64,000 nt of DNA from Companilactobacillus allii (lineage in GTDB: Bacteria > Bacillota > Bacilli > Lactobacillales > Lactobacillaceae). The stretch covers positions 1,416,053 through 1,480,052 of the forward strand of contig NZ_CP019323.1 in assembly GCF_001971585.1 (NCBI RefSeq). Reading direction: 5' to 3'. The notes below the pieces were generated by a model. It saw only the letters and a program-made list of their open reading frames with translations. It was not told where the DNA came from and did no database searches. A program made the translations under genes and the position numbers. Below, in pieces: positions 28,960 to 40,301 of this stretch. Numbering within the stretch: position 1 is the stretch's first letter; each line of letters begins with the position of its first letter.

Positions 28960-30203
28960 GATTTAATAAACAACAATGGAGTTGGATTTTCTATGATTGG
29001 GCTAATTCTGGTTATGGAATCATTGTTACAACTGCGGTTTTACCAGTATATTTTAAAGCCGTTGCTCAAGGTAATGGTGTAAGTGCCGCCAACTCGACTG
29101 CGTATTGGGGTTATGCCAATAGTTTTGGTACATTATTAGTGTCTATTTTGGCTCCTGTATTGGGAGCATTGGCAGATTATCCTGGTTATAAAAAGAGGAT
29201 GCTGAATATCTTTGCACTTGTCGGTGTAGTTATGACACTCTTGTTAAGTGTTGTACCGACTAGTCAGTGGTCATGGTTATTGGTAGTATATATTCTATCT
29301 ATCATAGGGTATTCTGGTGGTAACTTATTCTATGACAGTTTCTTGACTGATGTTTCTGATAATAAAGATATGGATAAAGTATCGTCATATGGATATGGAT
29401 TCGGTTATTTAGGCGGAGTTTTAGCATTTATATTATTCCTTATACTTCAATTAACAAGTGGATTTGGGATGTTATCGAGTTATGGAGTAGCAAAGTGGAG
29501 TTTTGTATTGGCAGCTGTTTGGTGGATAATTTTTTATATTCCCTTAATTAGAAATGTAAAACAAGTCTACTCTGTGAAGGCTAATGCACACCCTATCACC
29601 TCCAGCTTTAAACGAGTGTTAGAAACGTTGAAACACATTAAGAAGTATAAAGCAGTAGCGTGGTTTCTAGTTGCGTATTTCTTCTATATTGATGGGGTCG
29701 ATACCATTTTTACTATGGCGACTTCGATTGGTATGGATATGGGTATAACAACGACCACGTTGATGTTAGTATTACTAGTTGTTCAGTTAGTGGCATTTCC
29801 ATTCTCGATTCTTTATGGGTGGTTAGCTGATAAAACATCAACTAGGACTGGTATCTTCATTGGTATAATTTTGTATTTAGGAATTTGTCTGTACGCATTG
29901 AAGTTAACTACCGTGACTGATTTTTGGATTTTAGCTGTGTTAGTTGGAACTAGTCAAGGTGGTATTCAAGCTTTGAGTCGTTCTTACTTTGGTAGATTAA
30001 TTCCTAAAGAATCAGGTAGTGAGTTTTTTGGATTCTATAATATTCTAGGTAAATTCTCAGCCGTTATGGGTCCTGTATTGGTTGGAATAGTGACGCAAAT
30101 CACTGGTAAATCAACAATTGGTGCAGCATCGTTGAGTATTCTCTTTTTGATTGGCCTTGTAATATTTAGTTATTTACCTAAGCTTTCAAAAGTAAAAATA
30201 TAG
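28956..30203 (+). CDS. MFS transporter, UMF1/Atg22-like
   Basis: Membrane protein of 415 residues with about 12 predicted helices. The start SWIFYDWANSGYG and the FYDSFLTDVSD segment are characteristic of the UMF1 (Atg22-like) branch of the major facilitator superfamily. Substrates of bacterial UMF1 proteins are mostly unknown; the eukaryotic Atg22 exports amino acids from the vacuole. Its coupling with the phosphodiesterase suggests a related substrate, perhaps a hydrolysis product. The LexA box of uvrB starts immediately after the stop codon. Confidence 0.83.
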   Translation: MRFNKQQWSWIFYDWANSGYGIIVTTAVLPVYFKAVAQGNGVSAANSTAYWGYANSFGTLLVSILAPVLGALADYPGYKKRMLNIFALVGVVMTLLLSVVPTSQWSWLLVVYILSIIGYSGGNLFYDSFLTDVSDNKDMDKVSSYGYGFGYLGGVLAFILFLILQLTSGFGMLSSYGVAKWSFVLAAVWWIIFYIPLIRNVKQVYSVKANAHPITSSFKRVLETLKHIKKYKAVAWFLVAYFFYIDGVDTIFTMATSIGMDMGITTTTLMLVLLVVQLVAFPFSILYGWLADKTSTRTGIFIGIILYLGICLYALKLTTVTDFWILAVLVGTSQGGIQALSRSYFGRLIPKESGSEFFGFYNILGKFSAVMGPVLVGIVTQITGKSTIGAASLSILFLIGLVIFSYLPKLSKVKI

Positions 30204-30217
30204 CGAAAGTACGTTCG
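30204..30217 (+). promoter_or_regulatory. LexA (SOS) box upstream of uvrB
   Basis: CGAAAGTACGTTCG matches CGAACRNRYGTTYG at 13 of 14 positions. It directly follows the stop codon of the MFS gene; a -10-like TTAATATAA follows at about 30222-30230. Confidence 0.82.
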
Positions 30218-30247
30218 GTATGTTAATATAAAGGCAATATATTTGTG

Positions 30248-30292
30248 CCTAACGCAAATTACATCTAATTCGTTGAGTTAGGTGTATTTTTT
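30248..30292 (+). terminator. Hairpin with T-run in the uvrB leader
   Basis: CCTAAC (30248-30253) with CAA pairs with TTG and GTTAGG (30277-30282), followed shortly by T6. It can terminate the MFS transcript, but it also lies downstream of the probable SOS promoter of uvrB, so the uvrB mRNA must read through it. The upstream arm overlaps a smaller AGGCA/TGCCT hairpin (30231-30249), giving two exclusive folds. Confidence 0.6.
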
Positions 30293-30313
30293 GGCTTTAT
30301 GGAGGATGAATTC

Positions 30314-32323
30314 TTGATAGATAGAGTAGACGATAATAAGTTTGATTTGGTTTCTAAATATTCACCAGCGGGGGATCAACAACAGGCAATTGACAAAATT
30401 ACCAATGATTTCAAAGCTGGGGATAAAGAGGTCATACTTGAGGGAGCAACTGGTACTGGTAAGACTTTTACAATGGCAAATGTTATTAAAAATTTGAATA
30501 AACCAACGTTGATTCTTTCCCATAATAAAACTTTGGCGGGACAGTTGTATGGTGAGTTCAAAGAGTTCTTTCCTAACAACGCTGTTGAATACTTTGTTAG
30601 TTATTATGACTATTATCAACCTGAAGCTTATGTTCCATCTAGTGATACTTATATTGAAAAGGACTCAAGTATTAATGATGAAATAGACAAACTACGTCAT
30701 TCTGCCACTAGTTCATTGTTAGAGCGAAATGATGTGATCGTTGTAGCCTCAGTTTCTTGTATATTTGGTTTAGGTGATCCTAAAGAATATTCTGACAGTA
30801 TTATTTCATTGCGGGTTGGTCAGGAGATAGGTCGTAATGAGTTACTTGAAAAGTTAGTGGATAATCAATTTGAACGTAATGATATTGACTTTCAACGTGG
30901 ACGTTTCCGTGTACGTGGGGATGTTGTGGATATCTTCCCAGCTTCACGTGATGACAATGCTATTCGTGTGGAATTTTTTGGTGATGAAATTGATCGAATC
31001 GTTGAAATGGACGCTTTAACTGGTGAAATAAAAGGCCAAATGGACCATATCGGTATTTTTCCAGCTACTCACTTTATGATCAGTGATTCCAAAATGGAAG
31101 ATGCGCTGGATCGTATCCAAAAGGAAATGGATATACAAGTAGCACAATTTACCAAAGAAGGTAAGTTACTTGAAGCTCAACGTATTAAACAACGTACTGA
31201 ATATGATATTGAAATGATGCGTGAGATGGGTTATACATCTGGAATTGAGAATTATTCTCGTCATATGGAAGGACGTGCTGAAGGTGAACCACCTTTCACA
31301 TTGATAGATTTCTTCCCCAAGGACTTTAATATTATGGTTGATGAATCCCACGTTACTATGCCACAAGTTCGTGGTATGTATAATGGTGATCGTGCCAGAA
31401 AGCAAATGTTGGTCAACTATGGATTCCGTTTACCTAGTGCACTAGATAATCGTCCGTTAAAACTAGAAGAGTTTGAAAAGCACGTTAATCGTATTCTTTA
31501 CGTTTCAGCTACACCGGGTCCTTATGAGATGGATAGAACAGATCATTTGGCTACTCAGATCATTCGACCAACTGGACTATTAGATCCAAGAATCGAGGTT
31601 CGTCCTATAATGGGACAGATCGATGATTTAGTTGGAGAGATCAATGATCGAGTTGAAAAACATGAACGTGTTTTTGTCACAACATTGACTAAGAAAATGG
31701 CAGAAGATTTAACTGATTATTTCAAAGATCTGGGTATTAAAGTTAGATATTTACATAGTGATATCAAAACATTGGAGCGTACAAAAATAATTCGTGATCT
31801 ACGTCTTGGTAAGTTTGACGTGTTGATCGGTATTAATTTGTTGCGTGAAGGTATTGATGTTCCCGAAGTTTCATTGATTGCTATTTTGGATGCTGATAAA
31901 GAAGGATTCTTACGTTCAGAAAGATCTCTTGTTCAAATTATCGGACGTGCATCTCGTAATGAACATGGTAAGGTTATCATGTATGCTGATTCTATAACGG
32001 AATCAATGAAAGGTGCCATTTCTAAGACGAAGCATCGTCGTGAGTTGCAAGAGAAGTTTAATGAAGAACATAACATCACTCCTACAACTATTGTTAAGCC
32101 GATTCGTGATGCAATTTCAATGTTCCAAAAAGTTGATAATACAGCGTCTGAATCTGAAAAAATAGATGATGATTTGAAATTTGAGGATATGTCGAAAAAG
32201 GAACAAAAGGACTTACTCAAAAACTTACAAGAACAAATGGAAGCTGCAGCTTCAAAACTAGACTTTGAAGCCGCTGCTAATTTGCGTGATACAATTCTAG
32301 ATTTAAAGGCGGAAATGAAGTAA
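30314..32323 (+). CDS. uvrB: Excinuclease ABC subunit B
   Basis: UvrB is the damage-verifying helicase of nucleotide excision repair. The 669-residue protein has Walker A GATGTGKT (44-51), the [10 protein letters not shown] beta-hairpin for damage strand insertion, helicase motifs ([33 protein letters not shown]) and a C-terminal UVR domain that binds UvrC. I choose TTG 30314 because GGAGGATG (30301-30308) is an ideal ribosome site for it; ATG 30299 would place that site inside the gene. Expression is likely LexA-controlled. uvrA follows after 2 bases. Confidence 0.97.
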   Translation: MIDRVDDNKFDLVSKYSPAGDQQQAIDKITNDFKAGDKEVILEGATGTGKTFTMANVIKNLNKPTLILSHNKTLAGQLYGEFKEFFPNNAVEYFVSYYDYYQPEAYVPSSDTYIEKDSSINDEIDKLRHSATSSLLERNDVIVVASVSCIFGLGDPKEYSDSIISLRVGQEIGRNELLEKLVDNQFERNDIDFQRGRFRVRGDVVDIFPASRDDNAIRVEFFGDEIDRIVEMDALTGEIKGQMDHIGIFPATHFMISDSKMEDALDRIQKEMDIQVAQFTKEGKLLEAQRIKQRTEYDIEMMREMGYTSGIENYSRHMEGRAEGEPPFTLIDFFPKDFNIMVDESHVTMPQVRGMYNGDRARKQMLVNYGFRLPSALDNRPLKLEEFEKHVNRILYVSATPGPYEMDRTDHLATQIIRPTGLLDPRIEVRPIMGQIDDLVGEINDRVEKHERVFVTTLTKKMAEDLTDYFKDLGIKVRYLHSDIKTLERTKIIRDLRLGKFDVLIGINLLREGIDVPEVSLIAILDADKEGFLRSERSLVQIIGRASRNEHGKVIMYADSITESMKGAISKTKHRRELQEKFNEEHNITPTTIVKPIRDAISMFQKVDNTASESEKIDDDLKFEDMSKKEQKDLLKNLQEQMEAAASKLDFEAAANLRDTILDLKAEMK

Positions 32324-32325
32324 TT

Positions 32326-35202
32326 ATGTTAAACGATAAAATTGTAATTCACGGAGCTCGTGCACATAATCTCAAAAATGTGGACGTTACAATTCCGCGT
32401 GATAAATTAGTAGTAATGACTGGATTATCTGGATCTGGTAAGAGTTCTCTAGCGTTTGATACGTTATATGCTGAAGGACAAAGACGTTATGTTGAAAGCT
32501 TGTCGTCTTATGCTAGACAATTTTTGGGACAGATGGATAAGCCTGATGTTGATTCGATCGATGGGTTAAGTCCAGCTATATCAATTGACCAAAAAACCAC
32601 TTCAAAAAACCCTAGATCAACTGTTGGTACTGTTACAGAGATCAATGATTATCTTCGCTTGTTGTGGGCTCGTGTTGGGACGCCGATTTGTCCAAACGAT
32701 GGGACAGTTATCACTAGTCAATCAGCACAACAGATGGTTGATGCTGTATTGAAGCTTGATGAGGGAACTAAGTTACAAGTTCTTTCTCCAGTTATCCGTG
32801 CTAAAAAAGGTCAACACAAAAAGGCACTAGCTCAAATTCAAAAGCAAGGTTATGTAAGAATTAGAGTTGATGGTGAAATTCATGATATAAGTGAAGATAT
32901 TGAACTCGACAAGAATAAGAAGCATGATATTGATGTCATTGTTGATAGAATTGTTATTAATGATCATATCAAGTCACGTTTGTTTGATTCCGTAGAAGCA
33001 GCGCTTCGTTTGTCAGATGGATATATGAACATTGATGTTATTGGTAAAGAGGCAATGGTCTTCTCTGAAAAGAATGCTTGTCCAATATGTGGTTTCACTG
33101 TTGGTGAACTTGAACCTAGATTGTTCTCATTTAATGCTCCTTTTGGTGCTTGTGACAACTGTGATGGTTTAGGAATCAAGCTAGAAGTCGATATTGATTT
33201 GGTGATTCCTGATCAATCTAAGACTTTGAAACAAGGCGCAATTCTACCTTGGAATCCTATTAGTTCACAATATTATCCAGCAATGCTAGAGCAAGCATGT
33301 AATGAATTCAAGATAGATATGGATACACCATTTGAAAAAATGTCAGAACATGATAAGAATATTGTGCTCTATGGCTCAGATGGTAAGAACTTTCATTTTC
33401 ATTATGAGAATGACTTTGGTAATGTCCGTGATGTTGATGTGCCATTTGAGGGAGTAATTCCTAATATCAATCGTCGTTATCACGAAACAAGTAGTGATTT
33501 CACACGTGAAGTTATGCGTAAGTACATGACAGAGTTAACTTGTCCAGTTTGTCATGGTAAGAGATTGAATCGTAAGGCACTTGCTGTAAAGGTAGATGGT
33601 CAAGATATTGCTGATGTTTCGGCTATGTCAATTAAAAATGAACTTCCATTCTTTAAAGAAATAACTTTAGGTGAACAAAATACAGTTATTGCTAAGCCGA
33701 TATTGAAAGAGGTCAAAGATCGTCTGTCTTTCTTGATCAATGTTGGTTTGGATTATTTAACTTTGTCACGTTCTGCCGGCACATTATCCGGTGGTGAGGC
33801 GCAAAGAATCCGTTTAGCAACACAGATCGGTTCTAATTTATCCGGAGTTATGTATATTCTTGATGAACCCTCTATTGGACTTCATCAACGTGATAATAAT
33901 CGTTTGATTAGTTCGTTAAAGAAGATGCGGGACCTAGGTAATACTTTGATTGTTGTTGAGCATGATGAAGACACTATGTTAGCAGCTGATTACTTGATAG
34001 ATGTTGGACCTGGTGCAGGTGAAAAGGGTGGACAGATTGTGGCTGCCGGAACTCCTAAGCAAGTTATGCGCAGCAAAAAGTCTCTAACTGGACAATATTT
34101 GTCTGGCAAAAAATTTATTCCAGTGCCACTGGACCGTAAAGCTGGTAGTGGAGATTATATTGAGGTTTTTGGTGCAGCAGAGAATAATCTGAAGAAGATA
34201 AATGTTAAGTTCCCATTGGGCAAGTTCATTTCTGTTACAGGTGTATCTGGATCAGGTAAATCAACGTTAGTAAATACGATACTCAAACGTGCTTTGGCAC
34301 AAAAGATGAATCGTAATTCACATAAACCAGGTAAGTATAAGAAGATAACTGGCTATGATAAGTTAGAGAAGATGATAGCTATTGATCAAAGTCCTATCGG
34401 TAGAACACCTAGAAGTAATCCAGCAACTTATACTGGTGTCTTTGATAATATCCGTGATTTATTTGCTCAAACAAATGAAGCCAAGCTTCGTGGTTATAAA
34501 AAGGGTAGATTTTCATTCAATGTCAAAGGTGGACGTTGTGAGAATTGTCATGGTGACGGAATCATTAAAATTGAAATGAATTTCTTGCCTGACGTTTATG
34601 TACCTTGTGAAGTTTGTCATGGTACGCGCTATAACTCAGAGACTCTTGAAGTTACATATAAAGATAAAAATATTGCTGAAATTTTGGATATGAAGGTTGA
34701 AGATGCACTTGTATTCTTCAATAACATTCCAAAGATAAGACGTAAGTTGCAGACTATAGTGGATGTTGGTCTTGGATATGTCTCAATGGGACAATCCGCC
34801 ACACAGTTATCTGGTGGTGAGGCTCAACGTATGAAGCTTGCTTCAGAATTATATAAGAAATCTTCTGGACACAATTTCTATATTCTTGATGAGCCAACAA
34901 CAGGATTGCATACTGACGATATCAAACGATTATTGGCAGTTTTGCAACGTCTTGTAGATGAAGGTAATACTGTTTTGGTTATTGAACATAACTTGGATGT
35001 TATCAAATCATCTGATTGGGTCATTGACCTTGGACCAGAAGGTGGAGAAGGTGGTGGACAAGTTGTTGCCACTGGTACACCTGAAGATATCTGTGAGGTT
35101 AAAGAAAGTTACACTGGTCAATATTTGAAGCCAGTGTTAGAACGTGATACTAAACGTACAATTGATGCTGAAGAGAAATCTAAAGTAAAAACTGCAAAAT
35201 AG
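32326..35202 (+). CDS. uvrA: Excinuclease ABC subunit A
   Basis: UvrA is the dimeric damage sensor of nucleotide excision repair, which loads UvrB. The 958-residue protein has two ABC ATPase halves: Walker A GLSGSGKS near residue 33 and GVSGSGKS near 640, each with an LSGGEAQR signature, and two CxxC...CxxC zinc sites (CPIC/CDNC and CENC/CEVC). It is co-transcribed with uvrB (2-base gap) and ends before a terminator. Confidence 0.98.
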   Translation: MLNDKIVIHGARAHNLKNVDVTIPRDKLVVMTGLSGSGKSSLAFDTLYAEGQRRYVESLSSYARQFLGQMDKPDVDSIDGLSPAISIDQKTTSKNPRSTVGTVTEINDYLRLLWARVGTPICPNDGTVITSQSAQQMVDAVLKLDEGTKLQVLSPVIRAKKGQHKKALAQIQKQGYVRIRVDGEIHDISEDIELDKNKKHDIDVIVDRIVINDHIKSRLFDSVEAALRLSDGYMNIDVIGKEAMVFSEKNACPICGFTVGELEPRLFSFNAPFGACDNCDGLGIKLEVDIDLVIPDQSKTLKQGAILPWNPISSQYYPAMLEQACNEFKIDMDTPFEKMSEHDKNIVLYGSDGKNFHFHYENDFGNVRDVDVPFEGVIPNINRRYHETSSDFTREVMRKYMTELTCPVCHGKRLNRKALAVKVDGQDIADVSAMSIKNELPFFKEITLGEQNTVIAKPILKEVKDRLSFLINVGLDYLTLSRSAGTLSGGEAQRIRLATQIGSNLSGVMYILDEPSIGLHQRDNNRLISSLKKMRDLGNTLIVVEHDEDTMLAADYLIDVGPGAGEKGGQIVAAGTPKQVMRSKKSLTGQYLSGKKFIPVPLDRKAGSGDYIEVFGAAENNLKKINVKFPLGKFISVTGVSGSGKSTLVNTILKRALAQKMNRNSHKPGKYKKITGYDKLEKMIAIDQSPIGRTPRSNPATYTGVFDNIRDLFAQTNEAKLRGYKKGRFSFNVKGGRCENCHGDGIIKIEMNFLPDVYVPCEVCHGTRYNSETLEVTYKDKNIAEILDMKVEDALVFFNNIPKIRRKLQTIVDVGLGYVSMGQSATQLSGGEAQRMKLASELYKKSSGHNFYILDEPTTGLHTDDIKRLLAVLQRLVDEGNTVLVIEHNLDVIKSSDWVIDLGPEGGEGGGQVVATGTPEDICEVKESYTGQYLKPVLERDTKRTIDAEEKSKVKTAK

Positions 35203-35210
35203 GTATACAA

Positions 35211-35242
35211 AAAATACAACCATAATTGGCTGTATTTTTTTT
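35211..35242 (+). terminator. uvrBA terminator
   Basis: AAAATACAACC pairs with GGCTGTATTTT (one mismatch) across ATAATT, ending in a T8 run. Confidence 0.85.
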
Positions 35243-35329
35243 GTGTCTAAAAGTTAAAGCTATTCAAGGATTTTGAAATGACACGCCAGGAGTGTTGTGG
35301 TATGCTTATATCTGAATGCGAGGTGCACT

Positions 35330-36244
35330 ATGTCAAAAGACATGCTAAGTTTGGTGATCGTAACTGGTATGAGTGGTGCTGGTAAGACTGTAGCAATGCA
35401 ATCTTTCGAAGATCTGGGATATTTTTGTATTGATAATATGCCACCGAATCTTCTTCCCAAGTTTTGGGAACTAGTCCATGAATCTGGAACGATAAAAAAA
35501 GTTGCATTGGTTGTGGATATTCGCTCCCGTGCATTTTATGATGAAATTTTTTCTATGATTTCTCAAATGGATGAAGATGAACAAGAGAAGCAACAAAAAG
35601 TTGATATGAAGATCTTGTTTTTAAATGCTTCGGATGAAGAGCTAGTTTCGCGATATAAAGAGACTCGTCGGAGTCACCCTCTAGCAATGGAAGGGCGTTT
35701 ACTTGATGGAATTCATAAGGAACGTGAGTTACTTTCTGAGATAAGAGGCCGTGCTCAAGTAGAAATTGAAACAACTGATTTAACTCCAAGGCAACTTCGT
35801 GAAGAAATATTTAATAACTTCCAAGAGAGTACTAATACTCCGGTATTTCATATTGAAGTTATGTCGTTTGGATTTAAGTATGGTTTGCCGATAGATGCTG
35901 ATATAGTAATGGATGTCAGATTTTTGAAGAATCCATATTATATTGACGATCTTAAAGCCAAAACAGGTATGGATAAACCAGTATATGATTATGTGATGGA
36001 TGATCCAGTAACTAAGAATTTCTATCAGAAATTGTATGATTTATTAAAAGATATTATTCCTGGATATGAAAAAGAAGGGAAAACAAGCCTAACTATTGCC
36101 ATTGGGTGTACTGGCGGACAACACAGATCCGTTGCCATTGCCCAGAAGTTAGGAACAGATCTTAGTGACAACTACTACGTCGATATCACGCATCGTGATA
36201 TGGACAAATCGCAAAAGAAGGTAATTGAAGATGCCAACAAATAG
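35330..36244 (+). CDS. rapZ: RapZ/YvcJ nucleotide-binding protein
   Basis: The 304-residue protein has an N-terminal P-loop GMSGAGKT (13-20) and the RapZ C-terminal domain with SFGFKYGLP and [11 protein letters not shown]. coli RapZ controls GlmS via small RNA decay; Firmicute YvcJ binds GTP and affects competence, with a less clear role. GAGGTGC precedes ATG 35330. It starts the conserved trio rapZ-yvcK-whiA, in which neighbours overlap. Confidence 0.94.
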   Translation: MSKDMLSLVIVTGMSGAGKTVAMQSFEDLGYFCIDNMPPNLLPKFWELVHESGTIKKVALVVDIRSRAFYDEIFSMISQMDEDEQEKQQKVDMKILFLNASDEELVSRYKETRRSHPLAMEGRLLDGIHKERELLSEIRGRAQVEIETTDLTPRQLREEIFNNFQESTNTPVFHIEVMSFGFKYGLPIDADIVMDVRFLKNPYYIDDLKAKTGMDKPVYDYVMDDPVTKNFYQKLYDLLKDIIPGYEKEGKTSLTIAIGCTGGQHRSVAIAQKLGTDLSDNYYVDITHRDMDKSQKKVIEDANK

Positions 36245-37265
36245 GATAGTTCGTGTTGTAAAGGGACGTCGTCCAAAAGTAGTTGTTATAGGTGGGGGAA
36301 CTGGTTTACCAGTTGTATTAAACAGTTTAAGAAATAAAGATGCAGATATCACAGCTATTGTGACCGTTGCCGATGATGGTGGTTCGTCTGGTGTATTAAG
36401 AGATTACATCAACGTTGTTCCACCTGGGGACATTAGAAACGTTCTTGCATCTTTGTCAGATTTACCAAAGGTCGATTTGGATGTTTTCCAATATCGATTT
36501 AATAGTGACGATGACTTCTTCTCTGGTCATGCCATTGGTAATCTAATTATTGCTGCATTATCTGAAATGTCACCTAATATTTTTGACGCAGTTCAAGAAT
36601 TATCCAAAATGATGCGTGTTGATGGCCGAGTGTATCCAGCAAGTAACACGAAGTTGACCTTGAATGCGGAGTTCACTGATGGAACTACGATATCAGGTGA
36701 ACATGAAATAACTCACTCAGGTAAGCACGTTAAGCGTGTCTGGGTAACTAACTCAGATGAGCCAGACAAGACACCACAGTCGCTTTTACCAGTCGTAGCT
36801 TCAATTATGCAAGCAGATGTCGTGGTACTTGGACCTGGTAGTTTATTTACAAGTATTCTTCCTAATCTTATGATTGGAGACCTTGGTGAGGCAGTCCGTC
36901 AGACGCCTGCTGAAGTGGTCTATATTTGTAATATTATGACTCAGATCGGTGAGACTGAAGGTTTCACTGATGCTGACCATGTTAATGTTTTGAATGAACA
37001 TTTGGGTGGTAACTTCGTCGATACTGTACTTGTTAATACAAGACATGTCCCAGAAGGTTATATGGATCATAAGAAGTATGATGAATATGTCAGTCAAGTA
37101 AAATCGGATTTCCCAAGTTTGAGAAATATGGGATGTCGTGTTATTTCAGATGACTTCTTATCACTACATGATAATGGAGCCTTTCATGATGGAACTAAAA
37201 TTGGTCGTGAAATTTTGAATTTGGCATTTCAAGCCGGAAATAGAAAAAATGAGGTGAGACACTAG
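36231..37265 (+). CDS. yvcK: YvcK/CofD-like gluconeogenesis and morphogenesis factor
   Basis: A 344-residue UPF0052 protein with the nucleotide-binding GGGTG (21-25) and the ADDGGSSG and PPGDIRN motifs. In B. subtilis YvcK binds UDP-sugars and is needed for growth and shape on gluconeogenic carbon. ATG 36231 has AGAAGG 9 nt upstream, better spaced than the TTG at 36225; the gene overlaps rapZ by 14 nt and whiA by one base. Confidence 0.93.
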   Translation: MPTNRIVRVVKGRRPKVVVIGGGTGLPVVLNSLRNKDADITAIVTVADDGGSSGVLRDYINVVPPGDIRNVLASLSDLPKVDLDVFQYRFNSDDDFFSGHAIGNLIIAALSEMSPNIFDAVQELSKMMRVDGRVYPASNTKLTLNAEFTDGTTISGEHEITHSGKHVKRVWVTNSDEPDKTPQSLLPVVASIMQADVVVLGPGSLFTSILPNLMIGDLGEAVRQTPAEVVYICNIMTQIGETEGFTDADHVNVLNEHLGGNFVDTVLVNTRHVPEGYMDHKKYDEYVSQVKSDFPSLRNMGCRVISDDFLSLHDNGAFHDGTKIGREILNLAFQAGNRKNEVRH

Positions 37266-38197
37266 TGGCTTCTTACGCAAGTGAAGTAAAAAAGGAACTC
37301 ACTGGTTTAGAAGTTCATCCCGAACATGCCCGTGTAGAGCTATCTGCTTTACTGAGAATGAATGGTTCATTAAGTTTATACAACCATCAATTTGTTCTAA
37401 CGGCGCAAACGGAGAATCCTGCGATTGCTCGTAGGATTTTTTCACTCATTAAATTGCGTTATGGGATGGAATCAGAACTATTAGTTCGTAAAAAAATGAA
37501 GTTAAAAAAGAACAATCAATATCTTGTTCGTCTTAAACATGATACAAATAAAGTCTTACAGGACTTAGGTATTTTGGATGAGACTGGTTTATCGATCAAT
37601 ACTGATGTACCCGAAGATATTCTTGATGAAGATCAAAGGATGCGCTCATATCTACGTGGAGCATTTCTAGCTACAGGTAGTGTCAATAACCCAGAGACAT
37701 CAAGATATCATTTGGAAATTTACTCATTATACGAGACACACAATGATGGAATCGCTCAGATGATGAATCATTTTAATTTGAATGCTCGAGTTACACAACG
37801 CAGAAATGGCTATATTGTTTATTTGAAGGAAGCAGAAAAAATTGCTGACTTCTTACAAGTAATTGGGGCCACTAATGCAATGTTAAAATTCGAAGATATT
37901 AGAATCGTGCGTGACATGCGTAATTCAGTTAATCGTTTGGTAAACTGTGAGAACGCTAATATTAATAAGACAGTCGCAGCAGCACAAAGACAAGTTGATA
38001 ATATTAAGCATCTTCAAAGTACAGTTGGCTTAGATTCTTTGCCAGCTAAGTTACAAGAAATCGCCGTATTAAGACTTGAGAACCCAGATGTTTCATTAAA
38101 AGAGCTCAGTGAAATGGTACCAAGTGGTGCCATTTCAAAGTCAGGTATTAACCATAGACTACGTAAGCTTAATCAAATCGCTGAAGAAGCCGTGTAG
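37265..38197 (+). CDS. whiA: DNA-binding protein WhiA
   Basis: A 310-residue protein with an N-terminal LAGLIDADG-homing-endonuclease-like fold (about 1-210, including [17 protein letters not shown]) and a C-terminal HTH ([25 protein letters not shown]). WhiA affects division and chromosome segregation in Firmicutes and sporulation in actinomycetes. GTG 37265 shares a base with the yvcK stop; GAGGTGAG is upstream. Element R3 begins 7 nt after the stop. Confidence 0.95.
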   Translation: MASYASEVKKELTGLEVHPEHARVELSALLRMNGSLSLYNHQFVLTAQTENPAIARRIFSLIKLRYGMESELLVRKKMKLKKNNQYLVRLKHDTNKVLQDLGILDETGLSINTDVPEDILDEDQRMRSYLRGAFLATGSVNNPETSRYHLEIYSLYETHNDGIAQMMNHFNLNARVTQRRNGYIVYLKEAEKIADFLQVIGATNAMLKFEDIRIVRDMRNSVNRLVNCENANINKTVAAAQRQVDNIKHLQSTVGLDSLPAKLQEIAVLRLENPDVSLKELSEMVPSGAISKSGINHRLRKLNQIAEEAV

Positions 38198-38204
38198 GAT
38201 AAAT

Positions 38205-38345
38205 GAGAGTGTGAAAATGCACGGATAATTTTCGAGCATTAACGTAAATAATTTCGGTATTCACGGAAGTGAATATCGGAATTATTTTTGTTAAGCGGAA
38301 AAAATTGTGCATTTTCACACGTTTTCACTGCAAGTTTGAGTAGAA
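38205..38345 (+). repeat. Structured repeat element, copy R3
   Basis: The outer stem is a perfect 14 bp: GTGTGAAAATGCAC (38209-38222) with GTGCATTTTCACAC (38307-38320). The inner hairpin (about 38247-38288) has a GGAA tetraloop at 38265-38268 closed by TTCAC/GTGAA. Conserved TTTTCGAG (38230-38237), CGGAAAAAATTGTG (38296-38309) and tail GCAAGTTTGAGTAG (38330-38343) are present. It is about 92 percent identical by eye to R6. It lies between convergent whiA and the ABC permease. Confidence 0.88.
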
Positions 38346-38375
38346 AAATTTCCGCGTGTTATTACACTCTTTTAA

Positions 38376-39488
38376 TTAAACCTTACGATAACGTCTCAAA
38401 CCAACGATATTTAAGATAGTTAATACTACTAAAATCCCCAGCAGAACAGATATATCAAACCCCAATGACCAGATACTTGTGCCTTTCATAATGATATCTG
38501 ACACAGCATCACCGGAATATTTAATAGGGATGACATATGAAATATCACTGACCCATTTGGCCATGGAATCCAACGGAACGATTCCGGAGAAGAATACTTG
38601 AGGAATAACCACAATGGGAATGAATTGCATCATTTGAAATTCTGATTTGGCAAAAGTCGAAAGTAAAATACCAAATGCTAGAGCTACCAAGGCTAAGATT
38701 AAGTTGATTATGATAACTGAGATTATGTTACCTTTAATTTGAATCCCTAACATCCATACAGTAGCAAGGACAATAATCACAGTTTGAACGACTGCAAGGA
38801 TTCCGTAACTCAACATATATCCAAAGACGATTTCAAAACGTTTGACTGGAGTAGCCAATAATCGATCTAGTGTTCCACTTGTACGTTCTTTGAGAAGAGC
38901 CATCCCAGAAATTAAGAATACGAAGAAGAATACAAAGAATCCCATTAATACTGGAAGGATTTTGTCAAAGAATCCAGTATCCTTGTTACCATAAACGTAG
39001 TGATTAGTTATTTTTGGCGTTGAAATTTTTGTATTTATTGGAACAGTTTGTCCGGTTAGTTTGGCCAAGGCTGTAGTAGTTGTCACAAGCTGTTTCTTCA
39101 TTTTACTGACGTTGGTTTTGGTCATTGAAGCATTGAAAACTTGTTTAACAGCAGCAGTTTTAGTTGAATCGGTATTAGCATAAGTTAAGTCATAATTGTC
39201 ATTCTTTTTTTGAATGATGGCATCAATTGTGTCGTTATTCAAAGCCCTTTTAGCAGCTTTTTTATTACTGTATTTATAAACATCCACATGTTTCATATCA
39301 TTTACATTATTATATAAAGCACTTGGTAAATCTACGGTGGCAATGTTCACATTAGTGGATGAGTTAGAGTTGAAAATGAAACTCAATAACAATAAAATCA
39401 CGACCGGTGCAATAAACATTAGTGCTAGTGTCCTTTTATCTCTTATGAGTTCTTTTAGAACTCTAGTCATAATTGCAATTGTACGCAT
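38376..39488 (-). CDS. ABC-2 type exporter permease
   Basis: Membrane subunit of an ABC exporter, 370 residues: one N-terminal helix (about 18-38), a large extracytoplasmic part (about 40-170) rich in Lys, Asn and Thr, then five to six helices from about 178 to 365 with LKERTSGTLDRLLATPVKR, the ABC-2 coupling segment. It starts at 39488, overlapping the ATPase stop by one base, so both are translated together. Architecture matches drug or antimicrobial peptide exporters of the YhgE/LinR-like ABC-2 group; the substrate is unknown. Confidence 0.88.
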   Translation of the reverse strand: MRTIAIMTRVLKELIRDKRTLALMFIAPVVILLLLSFIFNSNSSTNVNIATVDLPSALYNNVNDMKHVDVYKYSNKKAAKRALNNDTIDAIIQKKNDNYDLTYANTDSTKTAAVKQVFNASMTKTNVSKMKKQLVTTTTALAKLTGQTVPINTKISTPKITNHYVYGNKDTGFFDKILPVLMGFFVFFFVFLISGMALLKERTSGTLDRLLATPVKRFEIVFGYMLSYGILAVVQTVIIVLATVWMLGIQIKGNIISVIIINLILALVALAFGILLSTFAKSEFQMMQFIPIVVIPQVFFSGIVPLDSMAKWVSDISYVIPIKYSGDAVSDIIMKGTSIWSLGFDISVLLGILVVLTILNIVGLRRYRKV

Positions 39489-40210
39489 TATTCAACACCC
39501 TCAGCTTTCAAGAATACATCTTCAATTGAATCAACCTTGTATTGCATTTTTAATACATCTGGTTTATCAAACGCCATTACTTTGCCATCTAATAATAGTG
39601 CCACACGATCACATAATTCTGCTTCATCCATGACGTGTGTTGTTATCAGGATGCTGCGACCTTCGTCTCTAATACTGGATAATTCTTTCCATATTTGGCG
39701 GCGAAGTGCGGGATCGATACCGACGGTTGGTTCATCTAAAATCAATAACTTTGGATTTCCAAGTAGGGCGATAGCAAGTGAAAGACGTCTCATCATGCCA
39801 CCTGAATAACCACTGACACGTTTATTTAAGTCATCTTTTAAATCAACAACGCTAGCAACGTGTTCAATTTCGTTATTTAATTCTGACTTTTTAAGCCCTT
39901 TCATTTTGGCATAAAAGATAAGATTCTCTTTACCACTTAGTGCGTCGTATAGGGCGTCTGTTTGTGCCATATAGCCAATATTTGCCAGCAATTGTCTATT
40001 GGGCATTGTTTTGTCAAAGACAGTAGCGATACCACCATCAGTAACTTCCATGCCCAAAGTGGTTTTAATTACAGTAGACTTACCAGCCCCAGAAGGTCCG
40101 ATCAATCCGACTATTTCACCAGAAAGAACATCTAAATTAACATCTTTTAGAACAGTTTGATTACCGAATTTTTTTACAAGATGTTTTAGACTGATCATTG
40201 TATTTTCCAT
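39488..40210 (-). CDS. ABC exporter ATP-binding protein
   Basis: ATPase of 240 residues with Walker A GPSGAGKS (38-45), signature SGYSGGMMRR, Walker B LLILDEPTVGIDP and switch H in ITTHVMDEAE. It pairs with the ABC-2 permease directly downstream. Start ATG 40210 lies behind GAGGAGAT on the minus strand. Transcription starts from a consensus promoter at 40297-40270, with a dyad operator between promoter and gene. Confidence 0.9.
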   Translation of the reverse strand: MENTMISLKHLVKKFGNQTVLKDVNLDVLSGEIVGLIGPSGAGKSTVIKTTLGMEVTDGGIATVFDKTMPNRQLLANIGYMAQTDALYDALSGKENLIFYAKMKGLKKSELNNEIEHVASVVDLKDDLNKRVSGYSGGMMRRLSLAIALLGNPKLLILDEPTVGIDPALRRQIWKELSSIRDEGRSILITTHVMDEAELCDRVALLLDGKVMAFDKPDVLKMQYKVDSIEDVFLKAEGVE

Positions 40211-40238
40211 GTGGGTATCTCCTCAAAAAGCTTTTTAA

Positions 40239-40297
40239 TGAGTGATTGGTCACTCACCTTTCAAAAACAATAATAGCATGCTTAAATTAATTGTCAA
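40239..40297 (-). promoter_or_regulatory. ABC exporter promoter with TetR-type operator
   Basis: On the minus strand, -35 TTGACA (40297-40292) and -10 TATTAT (40275-40270) are 16 bp apart. Just downstream TGAGTGA (40239-40245) and TCACTCA (40250-40256) form a perfect 7-bp inverted repeat with a 4-base spacer, a form typical of TetR-family operators. No TetR gene lies next to the exporter. Confidence 0.72.
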
Positions 40298-40301
40298 TAC
40301 A

